A stretch of DNA of 64,000 nt from Nocardioides sp. ChNu-153 (GTDB lineage Bacteria > Actinomycetota > Actinomycetes > Propionibacteriales > Nocardioidaceae): the NCBI RefSeq assembly GCF_030466625.1, contig NZ_JADEVT010000002.1, positions 62,001 to 126,000 on the forward strand, written 5' to 3'. A program made the translations under genes and the position numbers. Shown here piece by piece: positions 24,723-31,710 of the stretch. The notes under the pieces were generated by a model. It made no database searches, was not told where the DNA came from, and was given only the letters and a program-made list of their open reading frames with translations. Each line of letters opens with the position of its first letter. Position 1 is the stretch's first letter.

Positions 24723-25109
24723 ATGGGTGACGAGGCGGAGCGCGGTCCGCGCGCGGCGGTGACCTCCGGGCCCGCCCGCCCCCTCCTGCCGTGGGGCGTC
24801 GCGCGGGTGCGCGGCGACTCGATGCGTCCGCACCTGCGACCGGGCGACCGCCTGCTCGTCCGGTACGGCGCACGCCCCCGCCCCGGGGACGTGGTGCTCG
24901 CGCGCTTCCCGGACGGCACCCTGGTGGTGAAGCGCGCGGCGGAGCGGCGGGCCGATCGCGCCGGCGTACCGGGGTGGTGGCTGCTCAGCGACGACCCCGG
25001 GCGAGGGGTGGACTCGCGCCACCGCGGCGTCGTGCCCGACCGGGACGTGGTCGGCGTGGTGCGGTTGCGCTGGTGGCCGCCGCGGCGGGCGACCCGCCCC
25101 GCGCCCTGA
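24723..25109 (+). CDS. sodX: Nickel-type superoxide dismutase maturation protease
   Basis: The 128-residue protein is a small S24/S26 (signal-peptidase-like) protease with a Ser/Lys dyad: RVRGDSMRPHLRPGDRLLV carries the nucleophile Ser, and PDGTLVVKRAAERR carries the general-base Lys. It lacks a membrane anchor. SodX removes the NiSOD propeptide to expose the nickel hook, and the gene's position next to sodN supports this assignment. The basic C terminus (RLRWWPPRRATR) is unusual but short. Confidence 0.92.
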   Translation: MGDEAERGPRAAVTSGPARPLLPWGVARVRGDSMRPHLRPGDRLLVRYGARPRPGDVVLARFPDGTLVVKRAAERRADRAGVPGWWLLSDDPGRGVDSRHRGVVPDRDVVGVVRLRWWPPRRATRPAP

Positions 25110-25115
25110 GGCGAG

Positions 25116-25163
25116 CGTCACGCGTCGTGACGTGAGCCACAGGTACGCAGTACCGCTCTGTGG
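25116..25163. promoter_or_regulatory. Two inverted repeats upstream of malic enzyme
   Basis: CGTCACG-CGT-CGTGACG lies at 25116-25132. A second, nested repeat at 25137-25163 has outer arms CCACAG/CTGTGG and inner arms GGTAC-GCA-GTACC. Together they fill the gap between sodX and the malic enzyme start and look like regulator-binding sites. Confidence 0.45.
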
Positions 25164-25202
25164 AACACTGACCCGGTCCCCGGATCCCCCTGGAAGTTGG
25201 CC

Positions 25203-26402
25203 ATGTCTGCACTCGTCACGTCCCCGTCCACGTCCGCGCACCCCTTCGAGGGTGACCCCGTCTTCGACCTCCACGTCGGCGGCAAGATGGCGGTAGCGGC
25301 GACGGTGGGCGTGGGCACGCGGGAGGACCTGTCGCTGGCCTACACGCCGGGCGTCGCCCGGGTGTGCGAGGCCATCGCGGCCGAGCCCGGTCTGACCCAG
25401 CACTACACGTGGGTGCCCAACACGGTCGCGGTCGTCACGGACGGCACGGCGGTGCTCGGCCTCGGCGACATCGGCCCGGCCGCGGCGATGCCGGTCATGG
25501 AGGGCAAGGCCGTGCTGTTCAAGCAGTTCGGCGGCGTCGACGGCGTCCCGATCTGCCTCGACACGACCGACGTGGACGAGCTCGTCGAGACCGTGGTGCG
25601 CCTCGCCCCCAGCTTCGGCGGCATCAACCTCGAGGACATCTCCGCCCCGCGGTGCTTCGAGGTGGAGGACCGGCTCAAGGAGCGCCTCGACATCCCCGTC
25701 TTCCACGACGACCAGCACGGCACCGCCGTCGTCGTGCTCGCGGCCCTGGAGAACGCGCTGCGACTCACGGGCCGTCGGCACGCGGGGACCCGGGTCGTCG
25801 TCTCGGGCGCCGGCGCGGCCGGGGTCGCGGTCACCAAGATCCTGCTCGAGGCGGGCATCGAGGACCTCGTCGTCACCGACCGCACGGGCATCGTGTCCGA
25901 GGACCGCGACGACCTCACCGACGTGAAGCGCGCCCTCGCCGGGCTCACCGCCGCCCGGTCGGTGCGCAACGGGTCGCTGGCGGACGCGATGGCCGGCGCC
26001 GACGTCTACATCGGCGTCTCGGGCGGCACGGTCGACGAGGCGGTCGTGGCCACCATGGCCGCCGACGCCATCATCTTCGGGCTGGCGAACCCCACCCCGG
26101 AGGTGCTGCCGGAGGTGGCGCACCGCCACGCCCGGGTCGTCGCCACCGGCCGCTCGGACTTCCCCAACCAGATCAACAACGTGCTGGCGTTCCCCGGCAT
26201 CTTCCGCGGGGCCTTCGACGCCCACGCGACGGCGATCACCGAGAACATGAAGCTCGCCGCCGCCGGGGCGCTCGCGGACCTCGTCGGGGACGACCTGGCC
26301 GAGGACCACATCATCCCGTCGCCGTTCGACCCGCGCGTCGCACCGGCGGTCGCCTCCGCCGTCGCCGAGGCCGCGCGCCGCGACGGCGTCGCCCGGCGCT
26401 GA
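25203..26402 (+). CDS. NAD(P)-dependent malic enzyme
   Basis: The 399-residue enzyme decarboxylates malate to pyruvate. It is the short bacterial form without a phosphotransacetylase tail. Motifs in order are LSLAYTPGVARVCEAI, LGDIGPAAAMPVMEGKA (catalytic Lys), NLEDISAPRCFEVE and VFHDDQHGT (metal site), the Rossmann GAGAAGVAV, and SDFPNQINNVLAFPGIF. Asp or hydrophobic residues after the Rossmann motif do not clearly decide NAD against NADP. The ATG at 25203 is preferred over a TTG six bases upstream. It connects the TCA cycle to pyruvate and NAD(P)H. Confidence 0.94.
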   Translation: MSALVTSPSTSAHPFEGDPVFDLHVGGKMAVAATVGVGTREDLSLAYTPGVARVCEAIAAEPGLTQHYTWVPNTVAVVTDGTAVLGLGDIGPAAAMPVMEGKAVLFKQFGGVDGVPICLDTTDVDELVETVVRLAPSFGGINLEDISAPRCFEVEDRLKERLDIPVFHDDQHGTAVVVLAALENALRLTGRRHAGTRVVVSGAGAAGVAVTKILLEAGIEDLVVTDRTGIVSEDRDDLTDVKRALAGLTAARSVRNGSLADAMAGADVYIGVSGGTVDEAVVATMAADAIIFGLANPTPEVLPEVAHRHARVVATGRSDFPNQINNVLAFPGIFRGAFDAHATAITENMKLAAAGALADLVGDDLAEDHIIPSPFDPRVAPAVASAVAEAARRDGVARR

Positions 26403-26434
26403 GACCCGGCTCTGAGACCCGGCTCTGAGACCCG
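26400..26434 (+). repeat. 13-base tandem repeat at the malic enzyme stop codon
   Basis: The unit TGAGACCCGGCTC is present twice, then a third partial copy of nine bases. The first TGA is the stop codon of the malic enzyme, so each copy repeats an in-phase or out-of-phase TGA. It looks like a slippage expansion and could vary between strains. Confidence 0.85.
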
Positions 26435-26470
26435 TCGCGACGCCTGGTCGCCGCCGCTAGGGTCGCCACC

Positions 26471-27439
26471 ATGTTCGCCGTCTACGCCGCCGAGTTCTCC
26501 TCCGACGACCCGCTGTCGGGCCTCGTGGTCGGGGAGCGCCCCGACCCCGTCGCCCCCGACGGCTGGACCACGGTCACCGTGCGCGCCGCCTCGCTCAACC
26601 ACCACGACCTGTGGTCGCTGCGCGGGGTGGGGCTGAAGCAGGAGTCCCTGCCGATGATCCTCGGCTGCGACGCCGCGGGCCTCGACGAGGACGGCAACGA
26701 GGTCGTCGTGCACGCGGTGATCTCCGACCCGTCGTGGCGCGGCGACGAGACGCTCGACCCCCGGCGGTCGCTGCTCTCGGAGCGCCACCAGGGCACGTTC
26801 GCCGACAAGGTGGTCGTGCCGCGCGGCAACGTGGTTCCGAAGCCGGCGTCGCTGTCGTTCGAGGAGGCCGCCTGCCTGCCGACGGCGTGGCTCACGGCGT
26901 ACCGGATGCTCTTCACCCAGGGCGGCCTCAAGGCCGGTGACACCGTCCTGGTGCAGGGCGCCGGCGGCGGCGTCGCCACCGCGCTCATCACCCTCGGCCG
27001 GGCGGCCGGGCTCAAGGTGCTGGCCACGAGCCGCGACGAGGCCAAGCGCGCGCGTGCGCTCGAGATCGGCGCCCACGACGTGTTCGAGAGCGGCGCCCGG
27101 CTGCCGGTCAAGGTCGACGCCGTCATGGAGACGGTCGGGCGGGCCACGTGGTCGCACTCGATCCGCTCGCTGCGCCCCGGCGGCAAGATCGTCATCTCCG
27201 GCACGACCTCGGGTCCGCAGCTCGACGACGCGGAGCTGACCCGCATCTTCTTCCTGCAGCTGCAGGTCGTCGGCTCGACGATGGGCACGCGGGCCGAGCT
27301 GGCCTCCCTCGTCACCATGCTCGACGCCACCGGCACCCGCCCGCTGCTCGACCGCGTGCTGCCCATGACGGAGGCCCGCGAGGGCTTCGCGGCCATGGCC
27401 GGGGGCGACGTCTTCGGGAAGGTCGTGCTGACCCGGTGA
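26471..27439 (+). CDS. Zinc-less quinone-oxidoreductase-type medium-chain dehydrogenase
   Basis: The 322-residue protein belongs to the medium-chain dehydrogenase superfamily: SLNHHDLWSLRG near the N terminus, AACLPTAWLTAYRML, the cofactor loop VQGAGGGVATALI, and a C-terminal GKVVLTR. It lacks the full set of zinc-binding cysteines, so a NADPH:quinone reductase type reaction is likely. TAGGGT ends seven bases before the ATG (leaderless). The next gene, an SDR, overlaps by GTGA, pointing to a shared redox pathway. Confidence 0.85.
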   Translation: MFAVYAAEFSSDDPLSGLVVGERPDPVAPDGWTTVTVRAASLNHHDLWSLRGVGLKQESLPMILGCDAAGLDEDGNEVVVHAVISDPSWRGDETLDPRRSLLSERHQGTFADKVVVPRGNVVPKPASLSFEEAACLPTAWLTAYRMLFTQGGLKAGDTVLVQGAGGGVATALITLGRAAGLKVLATSRDEAKRARALEIGAHDVFESGARLPVKVDAVMETVGRATWSHSIRSLRPGGKIVISGTTSGPQLDDAELTRIFFLQLQVVGSTMGTRAELASLVTMLDATGTRPLLDRVLPMTEAREGFAAMAGGDVFGKVVLTR

Positions 27440-28140
27440 GCGCGGACCGCGTCCGGACCCACGTCGTCACCGGCGCCGGCTCGGGCATCGGGCGCGCGGC
27501 CGCCGAGCGGCTGCACGCGCGTGGCGACCGGCTCGTGCTGCTGGCCCGCAGCGAGGAGCGGGCGGCGGCGCTGCGCGCGGCGTACGACGGCGCGGTCGTC
27601 GAGCTGCTCGACCTCGCCGACCCGGCCGCGGTGGCGGCCTGGACGCCGCCGGCCGACGTGGACCGCGTCGACGCGCTGCTGCACGTCGCCGGCGTCGTCG
27701 ACCTCGGCCCGGTCGCCGGGCTCGACGTCGGGTCGTGGCAGGAGACGCTGGCCGTGAACCTGACGGCCCCGGCGCTGCTGACCCGCACCCTCCTCCCGGC
27801 GCTGCGCGCCGCGCGCGGGACGGTCGTCCTCGTCAACTCCGGCGCCGGACGCACCGCCCACGCCGGGTGGTCGTCGTACGCCGCCTCGAAGTTCGGCCTG
27901 CGCGGCTTCGCCGACGCGCTGCGCGAGGAGGAGGCACCGCACGGTGTACGCGTGTCCACCGTCTATCCCGGGCGCACGGCCACCCCGATGCAGGAGGCGG
28001 TGCACGCGCAGGAGGGCGCCGCCTACGAGGCGGAGCGGTTCATCGACCCCGCCACCGTCGCCGAGGCCGTGCTGGCGTGCGTCGACCTGCCGCGCGACGC
28101 GACGGTCCCCGAGGTCGTCCTGCGCCCCGGCCCGCGCTGA
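27436..28140 (+). CDS. Short-chain dehydrogenase/reductase
   Basis: The 234-residue SDR has the TGAGSGIGR nucleotide-binding motif, a VAGV equivalent of the NNAG motif (HVAGVVDLGPV), the catalytic Ser in VNSGAG and the YxxxK in YAASKFG. The Pro-Gly turn VYPGRT is also conserved. The substrate is unknown. The GTG overlaps the stop of the quinone-reductase-like gene, so the two are co-translated; it converges on the TetR gene with seven bases between the stops. Confidence 0.87.
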   Translation: MSADRVRTHVVTGAGSGIGRAAAERLHARGDRLVLLARSEERAAALRAAYDGAVVELLDLADPAAVAAWTPPADVDRVDALLHVAGVVDLGPVAGLDVGSWQETLAVNLTAPALLTRTLLPALRAARGTVVLVNSGAGRTAHAGWSSYAASKFGLRGFADALREEEAPHGVRVSTVYPGRTATPMQEAVHAQEGAAYEAERFIDPATVAEAVLACVDLPRDATVPEVVLRPGPR

Positions 28141-28147
28141 GCAGCGG

Positions 28148-28792
28148 TCAGTCCGAGCGCCAGTTGAGGGCGCCGATGATCATCATGCGCAGCTGCAGGC
28201 GGGCCCGGTGGGCCACCGCCTCCTCCGTCGAGCGTCGACCGGCGGCGACGAGCAGGTCCTCCGCCGTCGCCACGACGGCGTTCACGATGAGGTTGGCGAG
28301 CACCGTCAGGTCGTCGCCGGACCACGCGTCGGTGCCGGGCAGGCGCGCCAGGTCGGTTGCCAGCTCGCGCTCGCAGAGCTCGATCTCGTGCCGGATCGCG
28401 GCGCGCACGGCGGGCGGCCCTGCGAAGCGCTCGCGCGCGATGAAGGAGAAGTGCTCGTGCTGGGCGCGCACGTGCTCCGTCAGCACCCGCACCGAGCTGT
28501 CGATGATGTCGCGGAACGTGGGGTCCGGGCTGCGCACGTCGCGGAGCATCGCCCGCAGGGAGACGAACGCGTCGTCGACGAGGGCCAGCCCGAGCTCCTC
28601 GATCGAGGAGAAGTGGCGGTAGAACGCCGTCGGCACGATGCCGACCTCCTTCGCGACCTGCCGCAACGACAGCGCGGACAGGCCCCCCGTCGCGGAGAGG
28701 CCGAGCGCGGCGTCGAGGATCGACTGGCGCGTCAGCTCCTTGCGCTCGACGCGCGTCAGCGCCGGGTCACCTGGGGTGGTCACGCCCGCCAT
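28148..28792 (-). CDS. TetR-family transcriptional regulator, likely of the divergent desaturase operon
   Basis: The 214-residue protein has an N-terminal helix-turn-helix (RQSILDAALGLSATGGLSALSLRQVAKEVG, then VPTAFYRHFSS), with a variable ligand-binding C-terminal part rich in helices. It is divergent from the ferredoxin-reductase and desaturase genes. TetR regulators in that position (DesT-like) sense acyl-CoA and control membrane unsaturation; that role is inferred from position. The ATG at 28792 is my choice, but a GTG three codons later is possible. Confidence 0.82.
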   Translation of the reverse strand: MAGVTTPGDPALTRVERKELTRQSILDAALGLSATGGLSALSLRQVAKEVGIVPTAFYRHFSSIEELGLALVDDAFVSLRAMLRDVRSPDPTFRDIIDSSVRVLTEHVRAQHEHFSFIARERFAGPPAVRAAIRHEIELCERELATDLARLPGTDAWSGDDLTVLANLIVNAVVATAEDLLVAAGRRSTEEAVAHRARLQLRMMIIGALNWRSD

Positions 28793-28843
28793 CGTCCCAC
28801 GACCGGTCCGGGGCCGGCACGGTGTGGCCTCGCCCACGGCTCC

Positions 28844-28894
28844 TTGACCGTGTCCCGGGGCCGAGTGCATCGTTGTGAGTGCACAGGTGTTCAC
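28844..28894 (+). promoter_or_regulatory. Candidate promoter and operator of the desaturase operon
   Basis: TTGACC (28844-28849) and CATCGT (28868-28873) are 18 bases apart and fit a -35/-10 pair. Directly downstream, over the expected start point, GTGA and TCAC arms at 28875-28894 form an imperfect 20-base inverted repeat. The placement suits repression by the divergent TetR protein. Confidence 0.4.
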
Positions 28895-28929
28895 CGAACG
28901 GGTGGGCACGGCCACCCGAAGGAGCAGCG

Positions 28930-30024
28930 ATGGGTCTCACCAGCACCCTCCTCGCGTCGCGGACGCTGGCGGCGCTGACCTCCCCCCACGGGGTCGACCG
29001 CTACCTCGAGCTCGTGAACCCGATGTGGGCGGCCCGCGAGGTGCGGGCCCGTGTCGTGAGCGTGGAGCGCGAGACGAGCGGCGAGCACCCGGTCGCCACC
29101 GTCACGCTGCAGCCCACGTCGACCTGGCGCGGTCACCGCGCGGGGCAGTACGTCCAGGTGGGCGTGGAGGTCCCCGGCGCCCGGCGCACCACGCGGTGCT
29201 TCACCATCTCCTCCGCGGCGTCGCAGCCGGGGGAGCGCTTCACCCTCACCGTCCGCGCGCACTCCGAGGGCCTCGTGTCGAAGTGGCTCGTCGAGCAGGC
29301 CCGCCCGGGCTTCGTGGTGCACCTCTCGCAGGCGCAGGGCGACTTCACCCTGAACGAGAGCCCGGCGACGCCGACCAACAACCACCTGCTCTTCATCACG
29401 GGCGGCTCCGGCATCACGCCCGCCATGTCGATGGTGCGCACCCTCCTGCGGGACGGGTACGACGGGCACGCCGGCCGCAAGGTGACGTTCCTGCACTACG
29501 CCCGCGGCCCGGAGGACCAGATCTTCGCCACGGAGCTGGCCGAGATCGCTGCGGCCGACAACGGCGTCCGCGTCGTCCTGCGGCACGAGTCCGCCGGCGA
29601 CCCGCTGTTCAGCGCCATCGACCTGGCCCGCCTCGTGCCGGACTTCCGCGAGGTCGACACCTGGGTCTGCGGGCCCGCCGGCCTCATGGAGCGCGTCGAG
29701 CTCGCGTACGACGGGTCGCCCCGCCTGCGCACCGAGCGCTTCAAGGCGCCGGTCGTCAAGGCCGGCAACGCCGAGGGCGACGTCGTCTTCTCCCGCTCGG
29801 GCCAGCAGGTCGCCAACACCGGTGCCTCGCTGCTCGAGCAGGCCGAGGCCGCCGGTCTCACGCCCGAGTTCGGCTGCCGCATGGGCATCTGCTTCTCCTG
29901 CACGGCCCGCAAGACCGAGGGCACCGTGCGCAACGTGCTCACCGGCGAGGAGTCGTCCCTGCCCGACGAGGACATCCGCGTCTGCGTGTCCGCCCCGGTC
30001 GGCGACTGCGCCGTCGACCTCTGA
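28930..30024 (+). CDS. Ferredoxin/flavodoxin reductase with C-terminal 2Fe-2S domain (desaturase electron donor)
   Basis: The 364-residue protein is a FAD/NAD(P)-binding reductase with its own ferredoxin. It has an FAD motif (RRTTRCFTISSA), an NAD(P) motif (LLFITGGSGITPAMSMV), CGPAGLMERVE, and a plant-type 2Fe-2S domain with ligands Cys316, Cys321, Cys324 and Cys352. It should pass electrons from NADPH to the acyl-CoA desaturase encoded next, as Rv3230c does for DesA3 in M. tuberculosis. AGGAG precedes the ATG at good spacing. Confidence 0.92.
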   Translation: MGLTSTLLASRTLAALTSPHGVDRYLELVNPMWAAREVRARVVSVERETSGEHPVATVTLQPTSTWRGHRAGQYVQVGVEVPGARRTTRCFTISSAASQPGERFTLTVRAHSEGLVSKWLVEQARPGFVVHLSQAQGDFTLNESPATPTNNHLLFITGGSGITPAMSMVRTLLRDGYDGHAGRKVTFLHYARGPEDQIFATELAEIAAADNGVRVVLRHESAGDPLFSAIDLARLVPDFREVDTWVCGPAGLMERVELAYDGSPRLRTERFKAPVVKAGNAEGDVVFSRSGQQVANTGASLLEQAEAAGLTPEFGCRMGICFSCTARKTEGTVRNVLTGEESSLPDEDIRVCVSAPVGDCAVDL

Positions 30025-30084
30025 CCACCTGACCGTCCCCGACCACCCGGCGACCACCCGTCGTACCCGACGAAGGAGGAACCC

Positions 30085-31287
30085 ATGTCCGCCCTGACCA
30101 CGGAGCAGCCCGTCCGCGAGCCGGCCCCCGCGCCGCAGCCCGACGAGCAGCCCATCAGCGCCAACCTGCCGCTCACGCCGTCCCAGCTCGAGGCGTTCGG
30201 CGCCGAGATGGACGCCATCCGCCAGCGCATCATCGCCGACCTCGGCGAGGCCGACGCCGACTACATCCGCAAGGTGCTGAAGGCCCAGCGCGGGTTCGAG
30301 GTCGCCGGTCGCGCCCTGTTCTACCTCCCGCCGGCGTGGCCGCTGGCCGTCGCGGCGCTCTCGATCTCCAAGATCCTCGACAACATGGAGATCGGGCACA
30401 ACGTCATGCACGGGCAGTACGACTGGATGGGCGACCCCGCCCTGAACTCGCGCATGTTCGAGTGGGACAACGTGTGCCCCAGCGAGCAGTGGAAGTACTC
30501 GCACAACTACATCCACCACACGTTCACCAACATCGTCGGTAAGGACCGCGACGTCGGGTACGGCATCCTGCGGATGGACGCCGACCAGGAGTGGCACCCG
30601 TACTACCTGGGCAACCCGGTCTACGCGCTGCTGCTCATGCTGTTCTTCGAGTGGGGCGTCGCGATGCACGACCTCGAGGTCGAGAACATCGTCGCGGGCA
30701 AGCGGAAGATGTCGGAGAACGCCGCCCTGCACCGCGGGATCATGCGCAAGGTCAAGCGCCAGGCGCTCAAGGACTACGTGCTCTTCCCGGCGCTCACCGG
30801 TCCGCTGTTCCCGCTCACGCTGGCGGGCAACGCGACGGCCAACCTGATCCGCAACATCTGGGCGTTCAACATCATCTTCTGCGGCCACTTCCCGGCCGGC
30901 GTGGCCTCGTTCTCCGTGGAGGAGACCGAGGACGAGTCGCGGGGCCAGTGGTACCTGCGCCAGCTGCTCGGCTCGGCGAACATCACGGGCGGCAAGCTCT
31001 TCCACGTGATGAGCGGCAACCTGTCCCACCAGATCGAGCACCACCTCTTCCCCGACCTCCCGGCGCGCCGCTACCCCGAGGTCGCCGACGAGGTGCGCGA
31101 GATCTGCGAGCGCTACGGCCTGCAGTACAACACCGGCCCGCTCGGCCACCAGCTGTTCAGCGTGGCGAAGAAGATCTGCCGCTTCGCCCTGCCGGACGAC
31201 GTCGCGCAGGTCCCGGGCGTCGGCCTGGTCCGCGCTCTGCTGGGCAAGGGGAAGCCGCCGGTTGCCGTCGTGGCCGAGGCTGCCTGA
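30085..31287 (+). CDS. desA3: Acyl-CoA (stearoyl-CoA) desaturase, DesA3-like
   Basis: The 400-residue membrane di-iron desaturase has the three histidine boxes: HNVMH at 105-109, HNYIHH at 140-145 and HQIEHH at 315-320. Hydrophobic segments lie between them. It introduces a double bond, probably Delta-9, into saturated acyl-CoA to control membrane fluidity. GGAGG precedes the ATG. Partner reductase and TetR regulator adjoin it. The first 30 residues are a Pro/Glu-rich tail not seen in the core family. Confidence 0.92.
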   Translation: MSALTTEQPVREPAPAPQPDEQPISANLPLTPSQLEAFGAEMDAIRQRIIADLGEADADYIRKVLKAQRGFEVAGRALFYLPPAWPLAVAALSISKILDNMEIGHNVMHGQYDWMGDPALNSRMFEWDNVCPSEQWKYSHNYIHHTFTNIVGKDRDVGYGILRMDADQEWHPYYLGNPVYALLLMLFFEWGVAMHDLEVENIVAGKRKMSENAALHRGIMRKVKRQALKDYVLFPALTGPLFPLTLAGNATANLIRNIWAFNIIFCGHFPAGVASFSVEETEDESRGQWYLRQLLGSANITGGKLFHVMSGNLSHQIEHHLFPDLPARRYPEVADEVREICERYGLQYNTGPLGHQLFSVAKKICRFALPDDVAQVPGVGLVRALLGKGKPPVAVVAEAA

Positions 31288-31298
31288 GACTGACCGGC

Positions 31299-31529
31299 AT
31301 GGGTGACGACCGCGTCGGCGACGACCAGCTCAGCAGGGCCGAGATCGCGAAGGACGTCGCGCAGGCGACCGTCGGCATCGCGGCGACGACGGTGGGGCGC
31401 GTGGTCACGATCGTGACCGGTGCGGTCCGCCAGGTCGCGGACGCGGTCGGCGACGGCGCCACGGAGGTCTTCGAGCTCCGCGACGCAGCCCGCAGGGCGG
31501 CCGCCGAGCTGGAGCCGCGCAAGGACTGA
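31299..31529 (+). CDS. Small hypothetical protein after desA3
   Basis: The 76-residue product is predicted to be helical, with an amphipathic or weakly hydrophobic middle (ATVGIAATTVGRVVTIVTGAV) and an Arg/Glu-rich end. I recognise no family. Its ATG lies 11 bases after the desaturase stop and before the operon's terminator, so it is very probably co-expressed. A membrane-peripheral helper role is only a guess. Confidence 0.55.
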   Translation: MGDDRVGDDQLSRAEIAKDVAQATVGIAATTVGRVVTIVTGAVRQVADAVGDGATEVFELRDAARRAAAELEPRKD

Positions 31530-31544
31530 CCGTCCGCCGCACCC

Positions 31545-31576
31545 GACGGCCCGGACCCCGCGGGGTCCGGGCCGTC
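31545..31576 (+). terminator. Terminator of the desaturase operon
   Basis: Bases 31545-31559 (GACGGCCCGGACCCC) pair perfectly with 31562-31576, a 15-bp stem with a minimal loop, 15 bases after the stop of the small gene. Confidence 0.85.
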
Positions 31577-31710
31577 GTGCGGCCGCGGCCCGGCGGGCGC
31601 GGCGTGGGAGGGTTCGGGGACCGCTCGGCGGGGTAGCGATCACCGGGTCGTGCGCGAGCGGCGGGGTCCGTGCCGCCCGCCGGGCCGTCGACGTCGTGGA
31701 GGAGGTGCCC

